Below are positions 1 through 10,175 of a stretch of DNA of 35,780 nucleotides, one piece after another (position 1 is the first letter of the stretch; every line of letters starts with the position of its first letter). Both the position numbers and the translations under genes were made by a program. The stretch is from contig PAQI01000024.1 of assembly GCA_002709235.1 (NCBI GenBank), positions 321,517 to 357,296 of the forward strand, written 5' to 3'. The notes below the pieces were generated by a model. The model made no database searches. It worked only from the letters and a program-made list of their open reading frames with translations, and was not told the DNA's origin. Source of the stretch: Hirschia sp. Lineage in GTDB: Bacteria; Pseudomonadota; Alphaproteobacteria; Caulobacterales; Hyphomonadaceae.

Positions 1-25
1 TTGCATACCGGCAGGAAAGCGAACC

Positions 26-1111
26 ATGAACAGGCCCCATATCGTTGTCGATATCACCGCGCATGGTTTTGGCCACCTCGCGCAGATGTCGGTTGTACTG
101 AATCAGCTGATGCGTGCTCAGCCGCAGATTCGGCTGACCGTCAGATGCAATCACTCGCGGGTGATACTTGAGCGATTCATCTTTGCCCCGTTTGAGACCT
201 CCCCGCCACCGGAAGACCCGGGCATGATCATGCACGGGCCATCGCGCATCGATGCCGATGCCAGCCTGGATATCTACAGCTCAATCCTGACGGGCTGGGA
301 TGAGATCATCAATGATGAAATGCGGGCGCTGGATGCCCTCAAGCCCGATCTTCTGGTATCCAATGTCGGTTTTTTTGGTGCTGCTGCGGCGGGAAAGCTG
401 GGTGTGAAGGCGATCGGCCTGTGTTCGCTCAACTGGTTGGATATCTTCAGTGCCTATTGCGCGGACAATCCGGCGGCGACACCGATCATTTCCAGACTTG
501 AAGCGGCCTATGGGGCGATGTCCCTGTTCATTCGGCCGACACCTTCCATGCAGATGACCGCTTTTTGTGACCAACAGAGCGTGGGACCGATTTGCCGGGT
601 GAGAGAGCAGGCGAATCCGGCGCAAGTCCGGAAAATTCGGAACATGATCCCGACACCACATATCGCTCTGGCCAGCCTGGGTGGCATTCCGCGCGATACC
701 AGCTGGGATATTCTGCCAAAGGTTGATGGGCTGACCTGGATCACACCTCTGGATGCGCCGCCCGGCCGCAATGATGTCATTGATTGCCAATCATCTGACC
801 TGGCCTATTTCGATGCCTTCTGCGCATCAGATTTGATGGTGACAAAGACCGGATATGGGTCTTTCACCGAGTCTGTCTGCAATGGGGTGAGATTGCTCTA
901 TGCCGTGCGCCCGGACTGGCCGGAATCGGAAGCGCTGGAAGGTTGGGCCGCGCAAAATGCCTGCGGGCGAGCCTGTACGCAGGAAGATCTCTATTCAGGC
1001 AATTATCTCGACAAGCTCGAGGCGCTGCTCAGCGAAGAGCCGTCTCCCGATACGCCAGATGCAAATGGTGCCGAGGAAGCAGCAGGGATATTGATGAAGT
1101 CGCTGAACTGA
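26..1111 (+). CDS. GT-B-like glycosyltransferase (MurG/UGT-like)
   Basis: A 361-residue cytoplasmic protein that looks like a GT-B fold nucleotide-sugar glycosyltransferase. The N-terminus runs straight into a beta strand followed by the glycine/histidine loop HGFGH (residues 13-17), as in MurG-like and arabinokinase N-terminal domains that bind the acceptor or sugar nucleotide. A second Rossmann-like half carries a glycine-rich KTGYGSFTE segment (about 274-282), placed where GT-B enzymes bind the nucleotide sugar. There is no signal peptide or membrane segment. The ATG at 26 follows an AGGA about nine bases upstream. The gene ends 11 bases from the convergent MarR gene. Donor, acceptor and product cannot be told from sequence. 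The fold call is fairly secure and the enzymatic role is inferred. Confidence 0.65.
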   Translation: MNRPHIVVDITAHGFGHLAQMSVVLNQLMRAQPQIRLTVRCNHSRVILERFIFAPFETSPPPEDPGMIMHGPSRIDADASLDIYSSILTGWDEIINDEMRALDALKPDLLVSNVGFFGAAAAGKLGVKAIGLCSLNWLDIFSAYCADNPAATPIISRLEAAYGAMSLFIRPTPSMQMTAFCDQQSVGPICRVREQANPAQVRKIRNMIPTPHIALASLGGIPRDTSWDILPKVDGLTWITPLDAPPGRNDVIDCQSSDLAYFDAFCASDLMVTKTGYGSFTESVCNGVRLLYAVRPDWPESEALEGWAAQNACGRACTQEDLYSGNYLDKLEALLSEEPSPDTPDANGAEEAAGILMKSLN

Positions 1112-1122
1112 AGCAGGCTTGC

Positions 1123-1722
1123 TCAGCTTTTCTTGTCGCTTTTCTTCTTTTTCTTTTTCTTCTTCTTTTTCTTCTCGCCGGTGGTCTTTTGAGAAAGGTC
1201 CCCGGTTTCCATCACGCCACGCTGATCGGCGGCAGATGCCAGAAGAAGAAGCAGATCCACAAACGCCTTGCGGCGATTGCGGGGCAGGCGCTCGAGAATG
1301 GCTTCATCAGCGGCGACAAGGGCAGGGCGTGACGTATTGAGCATGTCACGGCCCACTTGCGTCAGCCGCACGGATTTGGCGCGTGCATCTTCCTCGGCCG
1401 CTTCGCGCGAAACCATGCCCCGGCTCTGCATCCGCGCGATCATGTCCGCGAGTGTGGATCGGTCGATACCGGTGGCGCTGACCAGCTCTGATTGCGACAG
1501 GCCTTCGCGCTCTGCAATGGCTGCCAGAACGACCGATTGGCGCTGGGTCACACCGTCTGACAATCCCTTGTCGGCAAAGATCTCTGACGCGAATTGCTGG
1601 GCACGACGCAGGAGATGCGCAGGAGATTCCGACAGGCGATAATCTGCCGCTGACGACAGGTCTTCCTGTGACGTTGACGCAGTTTCGTCTGCGTCCTGTC
1701 TCTGCTGTACATCAGAATCCAT
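1123..1722 (-). CDS. MarR-family transcriptional regulator with poly-lysine tail
   Basis: A winged-helix DNA-binding regulator. The central part has the MarR layout: a dimerisation helix, then a helix-turn-helix around SQSELVSATGIDRSTLADMI, then a wing with VSREAAEEDARAKSVRLT, then a C-terminal helix. It would bind an operator as a dimer and respond to a small ligand that cannot be named. The frame stays open to a TTG at 1749, but the ATG at 1722 is the more ordinary start (199 aa). About 40 acidic, Gln/Ser-rich residues precede the domain. The end is odd: after Gly-Glu come eleven consecutive lysines (codons at 1141-1173) and then SDKKS. MarR proteins normally stop near the last helix, so the tail is an addition. 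Confidence 0.85.
   Translation of the reverse strand: MDSDVQQRQDADETASTSQEDLSSAADYRLSESPAHLLRRAQQFASEIFADKGLSDGVTQRQSVVLAAIAEREGLSQSELVSATGIDRSTLADMIARMQSRGMVSREAAEEDARAKSVRLTQVGRDMLNTSRPALVAADEAILERLPRNRRKAFVDLLLLLASAADQRGVMETGDLSQKTTGEKKKKKKKKKKKSDKKS
1141..1173 (-). repeat. Lysine-codon tract (AAG/AAA x 11)
   Basis: Read on the minus strand this is eleven lysine codons in a row, mixing AAG and AAA. The DNA is therefore an almost pure purine strand of 33 bases opposite pyrimidines. It lies inside the last 20 codons of the MarR-family gene. Such tracts are prone to length change and to ribosome pausing or frameshifting; that is general knowledge, not shown here. Confidence 0.9.
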
Positions 1723-1862
1723 ATCGGAAACGCCCACCTTCACCTTCAAAGCGGCATAAGAGGCTGTCCGGCCAAAGGCAAATGAAGTTTTTTTGTCAGT
1801 TTGCCGAATCTTGCGATGAGGATTTGGAAAATTGCCGCGAATGTTCCATCTTCATCACCATC

Positions 1863-2414
1863 ATGACAGAGACCTCACCCAGCTTTACCCAGCGTATACC
1901 GCCACAGGATGATCGTCCCAGATCGATCTGTGATCATTGTGGTTTCATCGACTATGTGAACCCGCGTATCGTGGCGGGGGCAGTGGTGCGTTTCGAGGAC
2001 AGGGTCCTCTTGTGTCGCCGGGCTATCGAGCCGCGCAAGGGCTTCTGGACCCTGCCAGCAGGGTTCATGGAAAAAGGTGAAGATGTCGAAGAAGGGGCCC
2101 GGCGCGAGGCGCGTGAGGAAGCCTGCGCGGACATTCACATAGATGCATTATTGGGCGTCTATTCTGTGCCCCGGATCTCGCAGGTGCAGATGATGTTCCT
2201 GGCGCATCTCAAAGAGCCGGTCTTTGATGTGGGGCCTGAAAGCCTGGAGGTGGGGCTGTTCCGGTGGGAGGAAATTCCGTGGGATGACCTGGCTTTTCCA
2301 ACGGTTCACTGGGCCCTGAAACATTTTGACAGCCTGCGGGACAAGATCCGTGACGGCATTGCCTTTGCACCCTTCATGAGAACGGCGGGAGAGGCGGACA
2401 GACCGCCAGAATGA
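1863..2414 (+). CDS. Nudix hydrolase
   Basis: A 183-residue Nudix pyrophosphohydrolase of the group with a short zinc-binding N-terminus. The Nudix box occupies about residues 67-89 and fits GX5EX7REUXEEXGU, with REAREEACA at its core, so the usual late glycine is cysteine. The metal-binding glutamates are present. Before it lies CDHC (residues 23-26) followed by the typical YVNPRIVAGAVV strand. Related proteins normally have another CxxC at the very N-terminus, and that one is missing. The start is uncertain: an ATG at 1782 in the same frame would add 27 residues with several cysteines. I prefer 1863 because family similarity (TQRIP...) begins just after it. The substrate, perhaps ADP-ribose or NADH-like dinucleotides, is unknown. 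Confidence 0.85.
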   Translation: MTETSPSFTQRIPPQDDRPRSICDHCGFIDYVNPRIVAGAVVRFEDRVLLCRRAIEPRKGFWTLPAGFMEKGEDVEEGARREAREEACADIHIDALLGVYSVPRISQVQMMFLAHLKEPVFDVGPESLEVGLFRWEEIPWDDLAFPTVHWALKHFDSLRDKIRDGIAFAPFMRTAGEADRPPE

Positions 2415-2450
2415 CAGCCTGGAATAGCAGCGTGGAGTGAGTATCGACAC

Positions 2451-3464
2451 ATGCAGACCCATCCACCACAGCCACGTCGGGTCCAGCTCGATCCGAATAT
2501 TGCCAAGGCCGTCGCAACAAGACTGGCGCGTGGCATGCACCCTTCATTGATCGCCACCCAGTTGTCGGGCCTTGGAACGCCGGATCTTATCCAGGCCTAT
2601 GTCGACAAGGCGTTGAGCGATCCGTTCTTTGTCGGTGCGATGTCGATCGCCGATGATCTGAGAAAACGTGACTGGGTGCTGGAATGCCAGCGCCGGGCCT
2701 GGAACCAGCAGGATGATCCACGGTCTGTGGCGCGCCGGGACAAGCTGGCCGCTGACACGTTCAAGGCGGAGTTTGCGTGCAATCAAAGGCCGGCGGTGAT
2801 TTCCGGGCTGGTTGATGACTGGCCCGCCTTGTCGCTCTGGAACCCGGACTATCTGGAACAAAAGATCGGCGCTGATACATTGGTTGAAGCGCAGAAGGGG
2901 CGGTCGAGAGTGGCCAATTATGAGCGCGCCAAGGAGCGGTTACGCTCAACAATACCCTTCAGCGAACTGGCGGCGGCCTTGCGCAGCGAAGAGGCCTCCA
3001 ATGATATCTATGTCACAGCCAATAATGGATCGGCCAATCGTCAGGCCTTCGATCCGATCTGGTCCGATTTTCATGAAGTGGAGGGCTATACCAGGGACGC
3101 GCCCGGCAATGACGGGTTCTTGTGGATAGGCCCCAAGGGGACGGTCACTCCGTTTCACCATGACCTGACGAATAATTTCCTGATCCAGGTCAAGGGCCGC
3201 AAGCGTGTTCACATGATCCCCAATTGGGAGGAAGCGCGCATGCGAACGCGCGGAAAGATCTTTTCCGATTGGTCGCTGGAGGATGTTCTCAAGGCCGGGC
3301 CAAAAGGGCCGCAGGTGATGGAAACCGAGATCGGGCCGGGCGATGCGCTGTTCATTCCCGTGGGCTGGTGGCACCACATTGTTGCGCTGGATGAAAGCTA
3401 TTCCGTGCTGTTCACGAATTTCACCTGGCCGAACAATTTCACCAATGCCTATCTGCCGGGGTAA
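2451..3464 (+). CDS. Cupin-like (cupin_8/JmjC-type) Fe(II)/2-oxoglutarate oxygenase candidate
   Basis: A 337-residue protein. About 105 N-terminal, mostly helical residues precede a cupin_8/JmjC-like double-stranded beta helix. The domain opens with RPAVISGLVDDWPA, the usual first motif of this family. The iron ligands appear as HxD in PFHHDL (His236, Asp238) and a distal His in GWWHHIVAL (308/309). GDALFIPVGWWH is the classic closing motif. Known relatives hydroxylate protein side chains or tRNA using Fe(II) and 2-oxoglutarate. The substrate here is unknown, and the presence of ligands only makes activity plausible. It starts 36 bases after the Nudix gene on the same strand and may share its transcript. 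It ends three bases before the convergent yciB stop codon. Confidence 0.78.
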   Translation: MQTHPPQPRRVQLDPNIAKAVATRLARGMHPSLIATQLSGLGTPDLIQAYVDKALSDPFFVGAMSIADDLRKRDWVLECQRRAWNQQDDPRSVARRDKLAADTFKAEFACNQRPAVISGLVDDWPALSLWNPDYLEQKIGADTLVEAQKGRSRVANYERAKERLRSTIPFSELAAALRSEEASNDIYVTANNGSANRQAFDPIWSDFHEVEGYTRDAPGNDGFLWIGPKGTVTPFHHDLTNNFLIQVKGRKRVHMIPNWEEARMRTRGKIFSDWSLEDVLKAGPKGPQVMETEIGPGDALFIPVGWWHHIVALDESYSVLFTNFTWPNNFTNAYLPG

Positions 3465-3467
3465 GTC

Positions 3468-4100
3468 TCAGCCCTTGTCTTCGCTATCCTGATCCAGAGA
3501 GTGCTTCATCAGATAAGGATAATTGACGATCATGAAGATCATGCTGGCGGGCAGGACGAGGAAGATCTTTGAGTTTGCCCAGAAATCCTCGGAGAAATTG
3601 CGCCAGATCACTTCATTCATGATGGCCAGGAAAATATAGAACAGCCCCCACCGGATGGCGAAAACTCTCCACGCATGATCGGGCAGGTTGAAGGCGTGTT
3701 CAAAGGCGATCTTCCAGACATTCTTGCCAAATGCCAGCCCGCCAAAAATCAATCCGGCAAACAAGAGGTTGATGATGGTCGGCTTGTAATAGGCAAATTG
3801 CGGACTTTGCAGCCACAAGGTCAGCCCGCCAAATACCATGACGATCACACCCGTCACGATCAGCAGCGGCGACAGACGTTCCTTTCTGGAGAGGGTGTAG
3901 GCGAAGACTGCCGCGATGGCTGCCATGAAGATGCCCGTCGCCCAGTAGACGGCATTTTCGCGTGACAGCAGACCGCCGCCCTCCGGAAAGCGTCGCACGA
4001 CATTATAGCTCACGACAAATGCCAGGACCGGGCCGAGATCGGTCCAGATCTTGGAAGCATTATTGGCGGGTTTGTCTTTTGTATCAGGCGTATCAGTCAT
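3468..4100 (-). CDS. yciB: YciB/IspZ family inner membrane protein (septation protein A)
   Basis: A 210-residue integral membrane protein with about five or six hydrophobic helices after a short charged N-terminus. It shows the family's early DLGPVLAFVVSYNVVRRF stretch, the later FGKNVWKIAFEHAFNLPDHAWR and a hydrophobic MIFMIVNYPYLMKHSL end. YciB proteins sit in the inner membrane and affect cell envelope synthesis, cell length and septation; their biochemical activity is not settled. It is the last gene of the minus-strand run that includes ftsY, 38 bases after the flippase stop. In many alphaproteobacteria it lies close to ftsY, which supports the call. Confidence 0.88.
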   Translation of the reverse strand: MTDTPDTKDKPANNASKIWTDLGPVLAFVVSYNVVRRFPEGGGLLSRENAVYWATGIFMAAIAAVFAYTLSRKERLSPLLIVTGVIVMVFGGLTLWLQSPQFAYYKPTIINLLFAGLIFGGLAFGKNVWKIAFEHAFNLPDHAWRVFAIRWGLFYIFLAIMNEVIWRNFSEDFWANSKIFLVLPASMIFMIVNYPYLMKHSLDQDSEDKG

Positions 4101-4138
4101 GATTTCGATATGGACCGGTGCAGGAGGAATGTCACGGA

Positions 4139-5590
4139 TTAACTCTGCTGGCTGTCACCTGATCGCGCGGATCTGGCGGTTCTGACAAGATCACGCGCGC
4201 CCGCAGCATTGAGACCAATCGCGGCCGCGCCGAAGGCGATTGCGCCGACAATGGCTTTGGCGATCAATTCAGGCAGGCCGCCAATTGTCGGAACGAGCAG
4301 GGTCGCTCCTGCCATCACCACACAGGCCAGACCGGCCGTGGCGACATCCACAAGCGGAACCGGCAGGCGGGCAAGGCGCTGGCCGATCAAGGCAGACAGG
4401 ACCAGCGCCAGCGCATAACAGGCGACGGTGGCATAGACGGCTCCCATCAATCCAATGCGTGGCAGCAGGATCATGTTGAGCACGATATTGGCCAGCACGG
4501 GTGCCAGCATCATCACGGCGCGCAATCCGGTGCGCTTGGCCAGCACGAAGGCTTCGCCGAAATAATAGATCATCCAGCCATTGAGCAGGCCCGCCACAGC
4601 GATCCACGGCATGATATGGGCGGCCTGTGCGCGCAGATCCTCACCCACCATGAATTCAGCCAGCGGTGTTGCGACTAGTGCGATGCCGACGGCGGCGGGC
4701 AGGGTGATCAGCACCAGCATGCGAGACATTTGCAGGCCGGGTTCCTGCAGGGCGTTTTGTCCACCCTTTTCCCATGCCGCCAGAAGATGCGGCGCACCGG
4801 CCATGGCGGCCCACATGCAAAGCAGGCGTATGGTCTGATCGGCGACGCCATAGCCGGCCGCATAGGCCCCCACGGAGGCTTCATCAAGATAGGCAGCGAT
4901 CAGGAATCGGTCTCCGGCTGACAGGCCCAGCTCAAGGGCGAGGGCAAAGGAGATGGGTGCACCATAAGTGAGGAATGCGCGGACACGGTCGCTGCGAAAT
5001 TTTCCGCCCCTTGAGATCTTCCACAGGTCGATGACTTCAAGCGTGGCGATGACCAGGCTGGCAATACCCAGACCTATAAAGGGTGCTGAAGCACCCGCAT
5101 CGAACCAGTATGCCGCAACAACGCCAAGCGCGAGACCACCCAGTGCGCGCGCAATCGTCATCATCGAGAACCGCTGAACTTCCTGACGGGCCTTGCGGAT
5201 TTCAAGGCTCATCTGAAGCAGGGTCATGGTTGGCAGGGTGAGGCTGAGCCAGGCAATCGCATGGCGCATGGCAGGATCGGAAACGGCCAGCCAGCCAATC
5301 GCGACCACCAGCAAGGCGGGGACACAGGATAGAAGGCACAGGCCAAGCGATGTTCGGATATGGTCTGCCAGTTCGCCCTTTTGAAGCGATTCCTGGGTGA
5401 AGCGATAACCGCCTGCCTCAGACCATGTGAGAAACAACGTGTGGGCCAGCTGCATGCCTGCCAGCACCAGCGCATAGCGCCCATAATCATCGGCACCCAG
5501 AAGACGCGTGAACACATAGACCGTGCCGAAAGAGGTCAGGCCCATCACCAGATTGGCGGGCAGATATCCGAACAAATGTCGCCAGATCAT
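4139..5590 (-). CDS. Polysaccharide/oligosaccharide flippase (Wzx-like, MOP superfamily)
   Basis: A 483-residue polytopic membrane protein with about twelve to fourteen hydrophobic helices in regular order. It opens with a GTVYVFTRLLGADDYGRYAL-type segment characteristic of the polysaccharide biosynthesis/Wzx branch of the MOP exporter superfamily. It would flip lipid-linked oligosaccharide units across the inner membrane. No glycosyltransferase or polymerase gene lies next to it, so the glycan is unknown. The only sugar-transfer-like gene in the window is at its left end. It sits between the DMT transporter (79-base gap) and yciB. The ATG at 5590 starts directly into the first membrane segment, with no clear ribosome-binding site. 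Confidence 0.8.
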   Translation of the reverse strand: MIWRHLFGYLPANLVMGLTSFGTVYVFTRLLGADDYGRYALVLAGMQLAHTLFLTWSEAGGYRFTQESLQKGELADHIRTSLGLCLLSCVPALLVVAIGWLAVSDPAMRHAIAWLSLTLPTMTLLQMSLEIRKARQEVQRFSMMTIARALGGLALGVVAAYWFDAGASAPFIGLGIASLVIATLEVIDLWKISRGGKFRSDRVRAFLTYGAPISFALALELGLSAGDRFLIAAYLDEASVGAYAAGYGVADQTIRLLCMWAAMAGAPHLLAAWEKGGQNALQEPGLQMSRMLVLITLPAAVGIALVATPLAEFMVGEDLRAQAAHIMPWIAVAGLLNGWMIYYFGEAFVLAKRTGLRAVMMLAPVLANIVLNMILLPRIGLMGAVYATVACYALALVLSALIGQRLARLPVPLVDVATAGLACVVMAGATLLVPTIGGLPELIAKAIVGAIAFGAAAIGLNAAGARDLVRTARSARSGDSQQS

Positions 5591-5669
5591 GCGTATCGTG
5601 GCCTTGAGGCTGGGGCTTGGAGAATCACGGAATATGATCCTTACACGAAAAGCTGACGCAAAACTTGCT

Positions 5670-6527
5670 TCATCCCAATCGCATGAGGATCAATCCGGTG
5701 ACGAGTGCGAGGGCGGCGAATAGGCGGCGCAGGCCGAACCCTTCCTTCAATATGATCACGCCGATCAGTGCGGCAAAGACAACCGAGGTTTCCCGAAGCG
5801 CGGAGATATGAGCAACAGGTGCGATGCGAAATCCCCATAATGCCATGGTGAAGGAGACGATGGAGAGAGCACCGGCGGCGACACCATAGCGCCATTTCAG
5901 GCGCATGCCCTCAACCCAGCCGGTTCGCCTCGTCCACAGACAGGCAATGTTGATTCCGATGCTGTCGAGCAGGAAAAGCCAGACAACAAAGGTGGGAACA
6001 GTTGGCGCTGCCCTTACGCCATTGGCATCGACGACATTGTAAAGCGCCACGCCGCCGCCGGTCAGAATGGCCCAGAACAAGGCGGCCCGTCTTGTGCGTG
6101 AATCAGTGACAATGCCGGTTTCGGGCAGGGCGAAGATGATCGTCGCCGCGGATGCGATGAACAGGCCGAATGTTGCAATAGGTGTGAGCGTTTCCTTTAG
6201 CCAGACAAAGGCCAGGATCGCCGTGATCAGAGGCGCAGATCCGCGCATGATCGGAAAGACGAGTGACAGATCTCCACGTGTCATCGCCCGCACAAGTGTT
6301 GCCTGGTAAAGCCAGTGCACCGGAATGGAGATGGCGAGCCATTTCCATGTGGTTGCATTGGGCAGGGGCACGAAGAACGCGAAGGGCAAGACCATCAAAG
6401 CCGCCGACCCTGACAATGCAGCGCGCGACATCAATATATCGCCCGATGCCTTGATGGATGCATTGGCAAAGGCAAGCGTCACAGCCGAGCCCAGCCCGAG
6501 CATCAGACCCAGATGTATTGGGTCCAT
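5670..6527 (-). CDS. DMT-superfamily (EamA) transporter
   Basis: A 285-residue inner membrane protein with ten predicted hydrophobic helices arranged as two five-helix repeats, the usual EamA/DMT layout and length. Recognisable pieces are the first-repeat SLVFPIMRGSAPLITAILA and the second-repeat ISALRETSVVFAALIGVIIL followed by a basic loop, which are equivalent segments of the two halves. DMT carriers export metabolites such as amino acids, but the substrate cannot be read from sequence. The ATG at 6527 lies four bases after the ftsY stop, so translation is probably coupled to ftsY. In other alphaproteobacteria I would not expect this gene between ftsY and yciB. Confidence 0.85.
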   Translation of the reverse strand: MDPIHLGLMLGLGSAVTLAFANASIKASGDILMSRAALSGSAALMVLPFAFFVPLPNATTWKWLAISIPVHWLYQATLVRAMTRGDLSLVFPIMRGSAPLITAILAFVWLKETLTPIATFGLFIASAATIIFALPETGIVTDSRTRRAALFWAILTGGGVALYNVVDANGVRAAPTVPTFVVWLFLLDSIGINIACLWTRRTGWVEGMRLKWRYGVAAGALSIVSFTMALWGFRIAPVAHISALRETSVVFAALIGVIILKEGFGLRRLFAALALVTGLILMRLG

Positions 6528-6531
6528 TATG

Positions 6532-8075
<1,544 letters not shown>

Positions 8076-8079
<4 letters not shown>

Positions 8080-9368
8080 AAAGCCGTTCCGATCAGTTCT
8101 TCATCCGTGCGCGCATCCAGTCGCAACTCCATCAACGCACCAGATGGCGCATCGGTGCCATCCACGCGAATGGGTGTGAAATCCGGCAGCCTTGCGCGGC
8201 CATTGCTTTCCATGAGTGCGGTTTGCTGGGTTCCGACATGACGGTCAAGGCGTAGCGCCAACCTATGACCTCCCAGTTCGCGCAGGCGCGCAGCGCGGGC
8301 CTTGATGATATCGCCGTTCAATTGCGGCATGCGCGCGGCGGGCGTGCCGGGCCGGGCCGAATAGGGGAAGACATGCAGATAATCCAGTCCGCATTCTTCC
8401 ACCGTGCGCAGCGTGTTCTCGAACATGGCATCGGTTTCGGTCGGAAAGCCCGCTATCAGGTCTGCGCCAAAGGCCATGTCAGGACGTTTGTTGCGCAGGT
8501 TCTGGCACAGATTGATGGCGTCCTGTCGAGAGTGGCGCCGCTTCATGCGCTTGAGGATCATGTCGTCACCGGCCTGAAGAGACAGGTGCAGATGCGGGGC
8601 GATGCGTGGTTCGCCCGTGATCAGGTCGAACAGTTCATCGTCGATCTCGATGGCGTCAATCGAAGACAGCCGCAATTGCTTCAGGTCTGGCACGAGTTTC
8701 AGGATGCGCGCGACCAGATTGCCCAGTTTCGGGCTGTTGGGCAGGTCTGCGCCCCATGACGTCAGATCAACGCCAGTCAGGACGACTTCATGAAACCCAT
8801 TGGCGGCCAGCTGGCGGGCCTGATTGACCACATCACCGGCCGGGACGGACCTTGAATTGCCTCGCCCATAGGGGATGATGCAGAAGGTGCAGCGATGATC
8901 ACAGCCGGTCTGCACCTGTACAAAGGCGCGGGCGCGGCCTTCCAGCCCCTCCACCAGATGGCCTGCGGTTTCAGTCACCGACATGATGTCATTGACCAGT
9001 GCCTTGGGGCCATCCAGATCCAGCAGGAAGCCGGGCTTGAAGGTCTCGACCTTCATCTTTTCCGCATTGCCGATGACGCGTGTAACCTCCGGCATGGCGG
9101 CGAACATGTCCGGGTCGATCTGCGCGGCGCAACCGGTCACGATGATCGGAATGTCAGGTTGCTCGCGACGGGTCCTGCGGATGGTCTGGCGGGCTTGTCG
9201 TACAGCTTCATTGGTGACGGCGCAGGTATTCACAATGACCGCATCCGTCAGACCAGCCTCGGCGGCATTGGCCCGCATGACCTCGCTTTCATAGCTGTTC
9301 AGTCGGCATCCCAGTGTCAGGATGTCGACATGTCCGCTATTGTCAGGTTGGTTTGGCTGGTCGGTCAT
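8076..9368 (-). CDS. mtaB: tRNA (N6-threonylcarbamoyladenosine(37)-C2)-methylthiotransferase MtaB
   Basis: A 430-residue radical-SAM methylthiotransferase that turns t6A37 into ms2t6A37 in tRNAs reading ANN codons. The N-terminal UPF0004 domain has its three cluster cysteines at 21 (LGCRLN), 49 (VNTCAVT) and 80 (VTGCAAQ). The radical-SAM CxxxCxxC is at 156/160/163 within TGCDHRCTFCIIPYGRG. The central TIM-barrel part shows LHLSLQAGDD and the HVFPYSARPGTPA motif. A short TRAM-like end follows. The HVFPYS segment and length favour MtaB over MiaB or RimO. It starts 69 bases after the DUF1993 stop and overlaps ftsY by four bases. Confidence 0.94.
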
Positions 9369-9437
9369 GGCGGATAGATGCGCTGCATTTCCCGCAATGA
9401 CAAGGGTTTGGCCAATCGCTATGTGCGGTGGCAGATG

Positions 9438-9962
9438 TCAGCCCTGCTTGACCAGCAGTTTGCCCATGAAGTCGCGCTTGCCGAGAGGCACGCCCTTCAT
9501 GCGCAAAATGTCATAGGCTGTTGTCGTGTGAAAATAGAAATTGGGCAGCGAGAACGACATCAGGAAACCTTCTGTATCGAAGGGTATCTTGAAGTCTCCC
9601 ATGGAAAACATGACATCCTTGCCGGAAAGCGCATTGATCTCATCAGGGGTAAATGCGTTCAGTTCTTCGAGGCTCTGGGAGAGCAGGTCTTCCAGAAAGG
9701 CAAAATCCGTATTGTCCAGTGGTGGCGGAGGCGAAAAGCTGCCAGCCTTGATGCCCTTGATTGCGCCCAGCGAGTGGTGGCGGATCGAATTGATCTGAAA
9801 CGAATAGGGAGCCATGTCGCCACACAGGCGCTCGTCAGAAATGGAATTCACATCCATAGCATTCTGCGAATAATGCTCACGGCCTTTTTGCATGACCTGA
9901 AGCGCAGCCTCGGTCAGGCGGATATAGGTGGCGACTGTGATGTCATACAGGGTCAGGCTCAT
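9438..9962 (-). CDS. DUF1993 family protein
   Basis: A 174-residue soluble protein matching the DUF1993 pattern. It starts MSLTLYDITVATYIR, has a central MAPYSFQINSIRHHSLGAIKG segment, and ends with NFYFHTTTAYDILRMKGVPLGKRDFMG. These proteins resemble the DinB-like four-helix bundle; their function is unknown. There is no signal peptide. It is the first gene of the minus-strand run leading into mtaB, 69 bases upstream, so it may share a promoter with mtaB-ftsY, although no terminator or internal promoter could be judged. Confidence 0.85.
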   Translation of the reverse strand: MSLTLYDITVATYIRLTEAALQVMQKGREHYSQNAMDVNSISDERLCGDMAPYSFQINSIRHHSLGAIKGIKAGSFSPPPPLDNTDFAFLEDLLSQSLEELNAFTPDEINALSGKDVMFSMGDFKIPFDTEGFLMSFSLPNFYFHTTTAYDILRMKGVPLGKRDFMGKLLVKQG

Positions 9963-10175
9963 GGCGATGATTTCCGTTTCTTGCTTCCTCGTGACCGGTT
10001 TATAGCTGAATTATTCACATCTTGCAGCGCTGATCACACCCAGTTGAAGAATAAACGTCATTTTGCGCGTGTCAGGATAAATGTGGCGGCCGCTCTTAAG
10101 AGATATGCGCGCTGACGGCAGGCAGGTATGGAGCTTGCTTTTTATCATTTCAGATGTGTTGCTGGCTGAAGGAAA

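Noticed and set aside
4139-5590. Part of an exopolysaccharide gene cluster
   Set aside because: Only one flippase is present; no polymerase, glycosyltransferases or chain-length regulator are adjacent.
9378-10115. A 245-codon plus-strand frame opposite the DUF1993 gene
   Set aside because: The opposite strand matches a known family along its whole length; this frame has no recognisable pattern and no start site.
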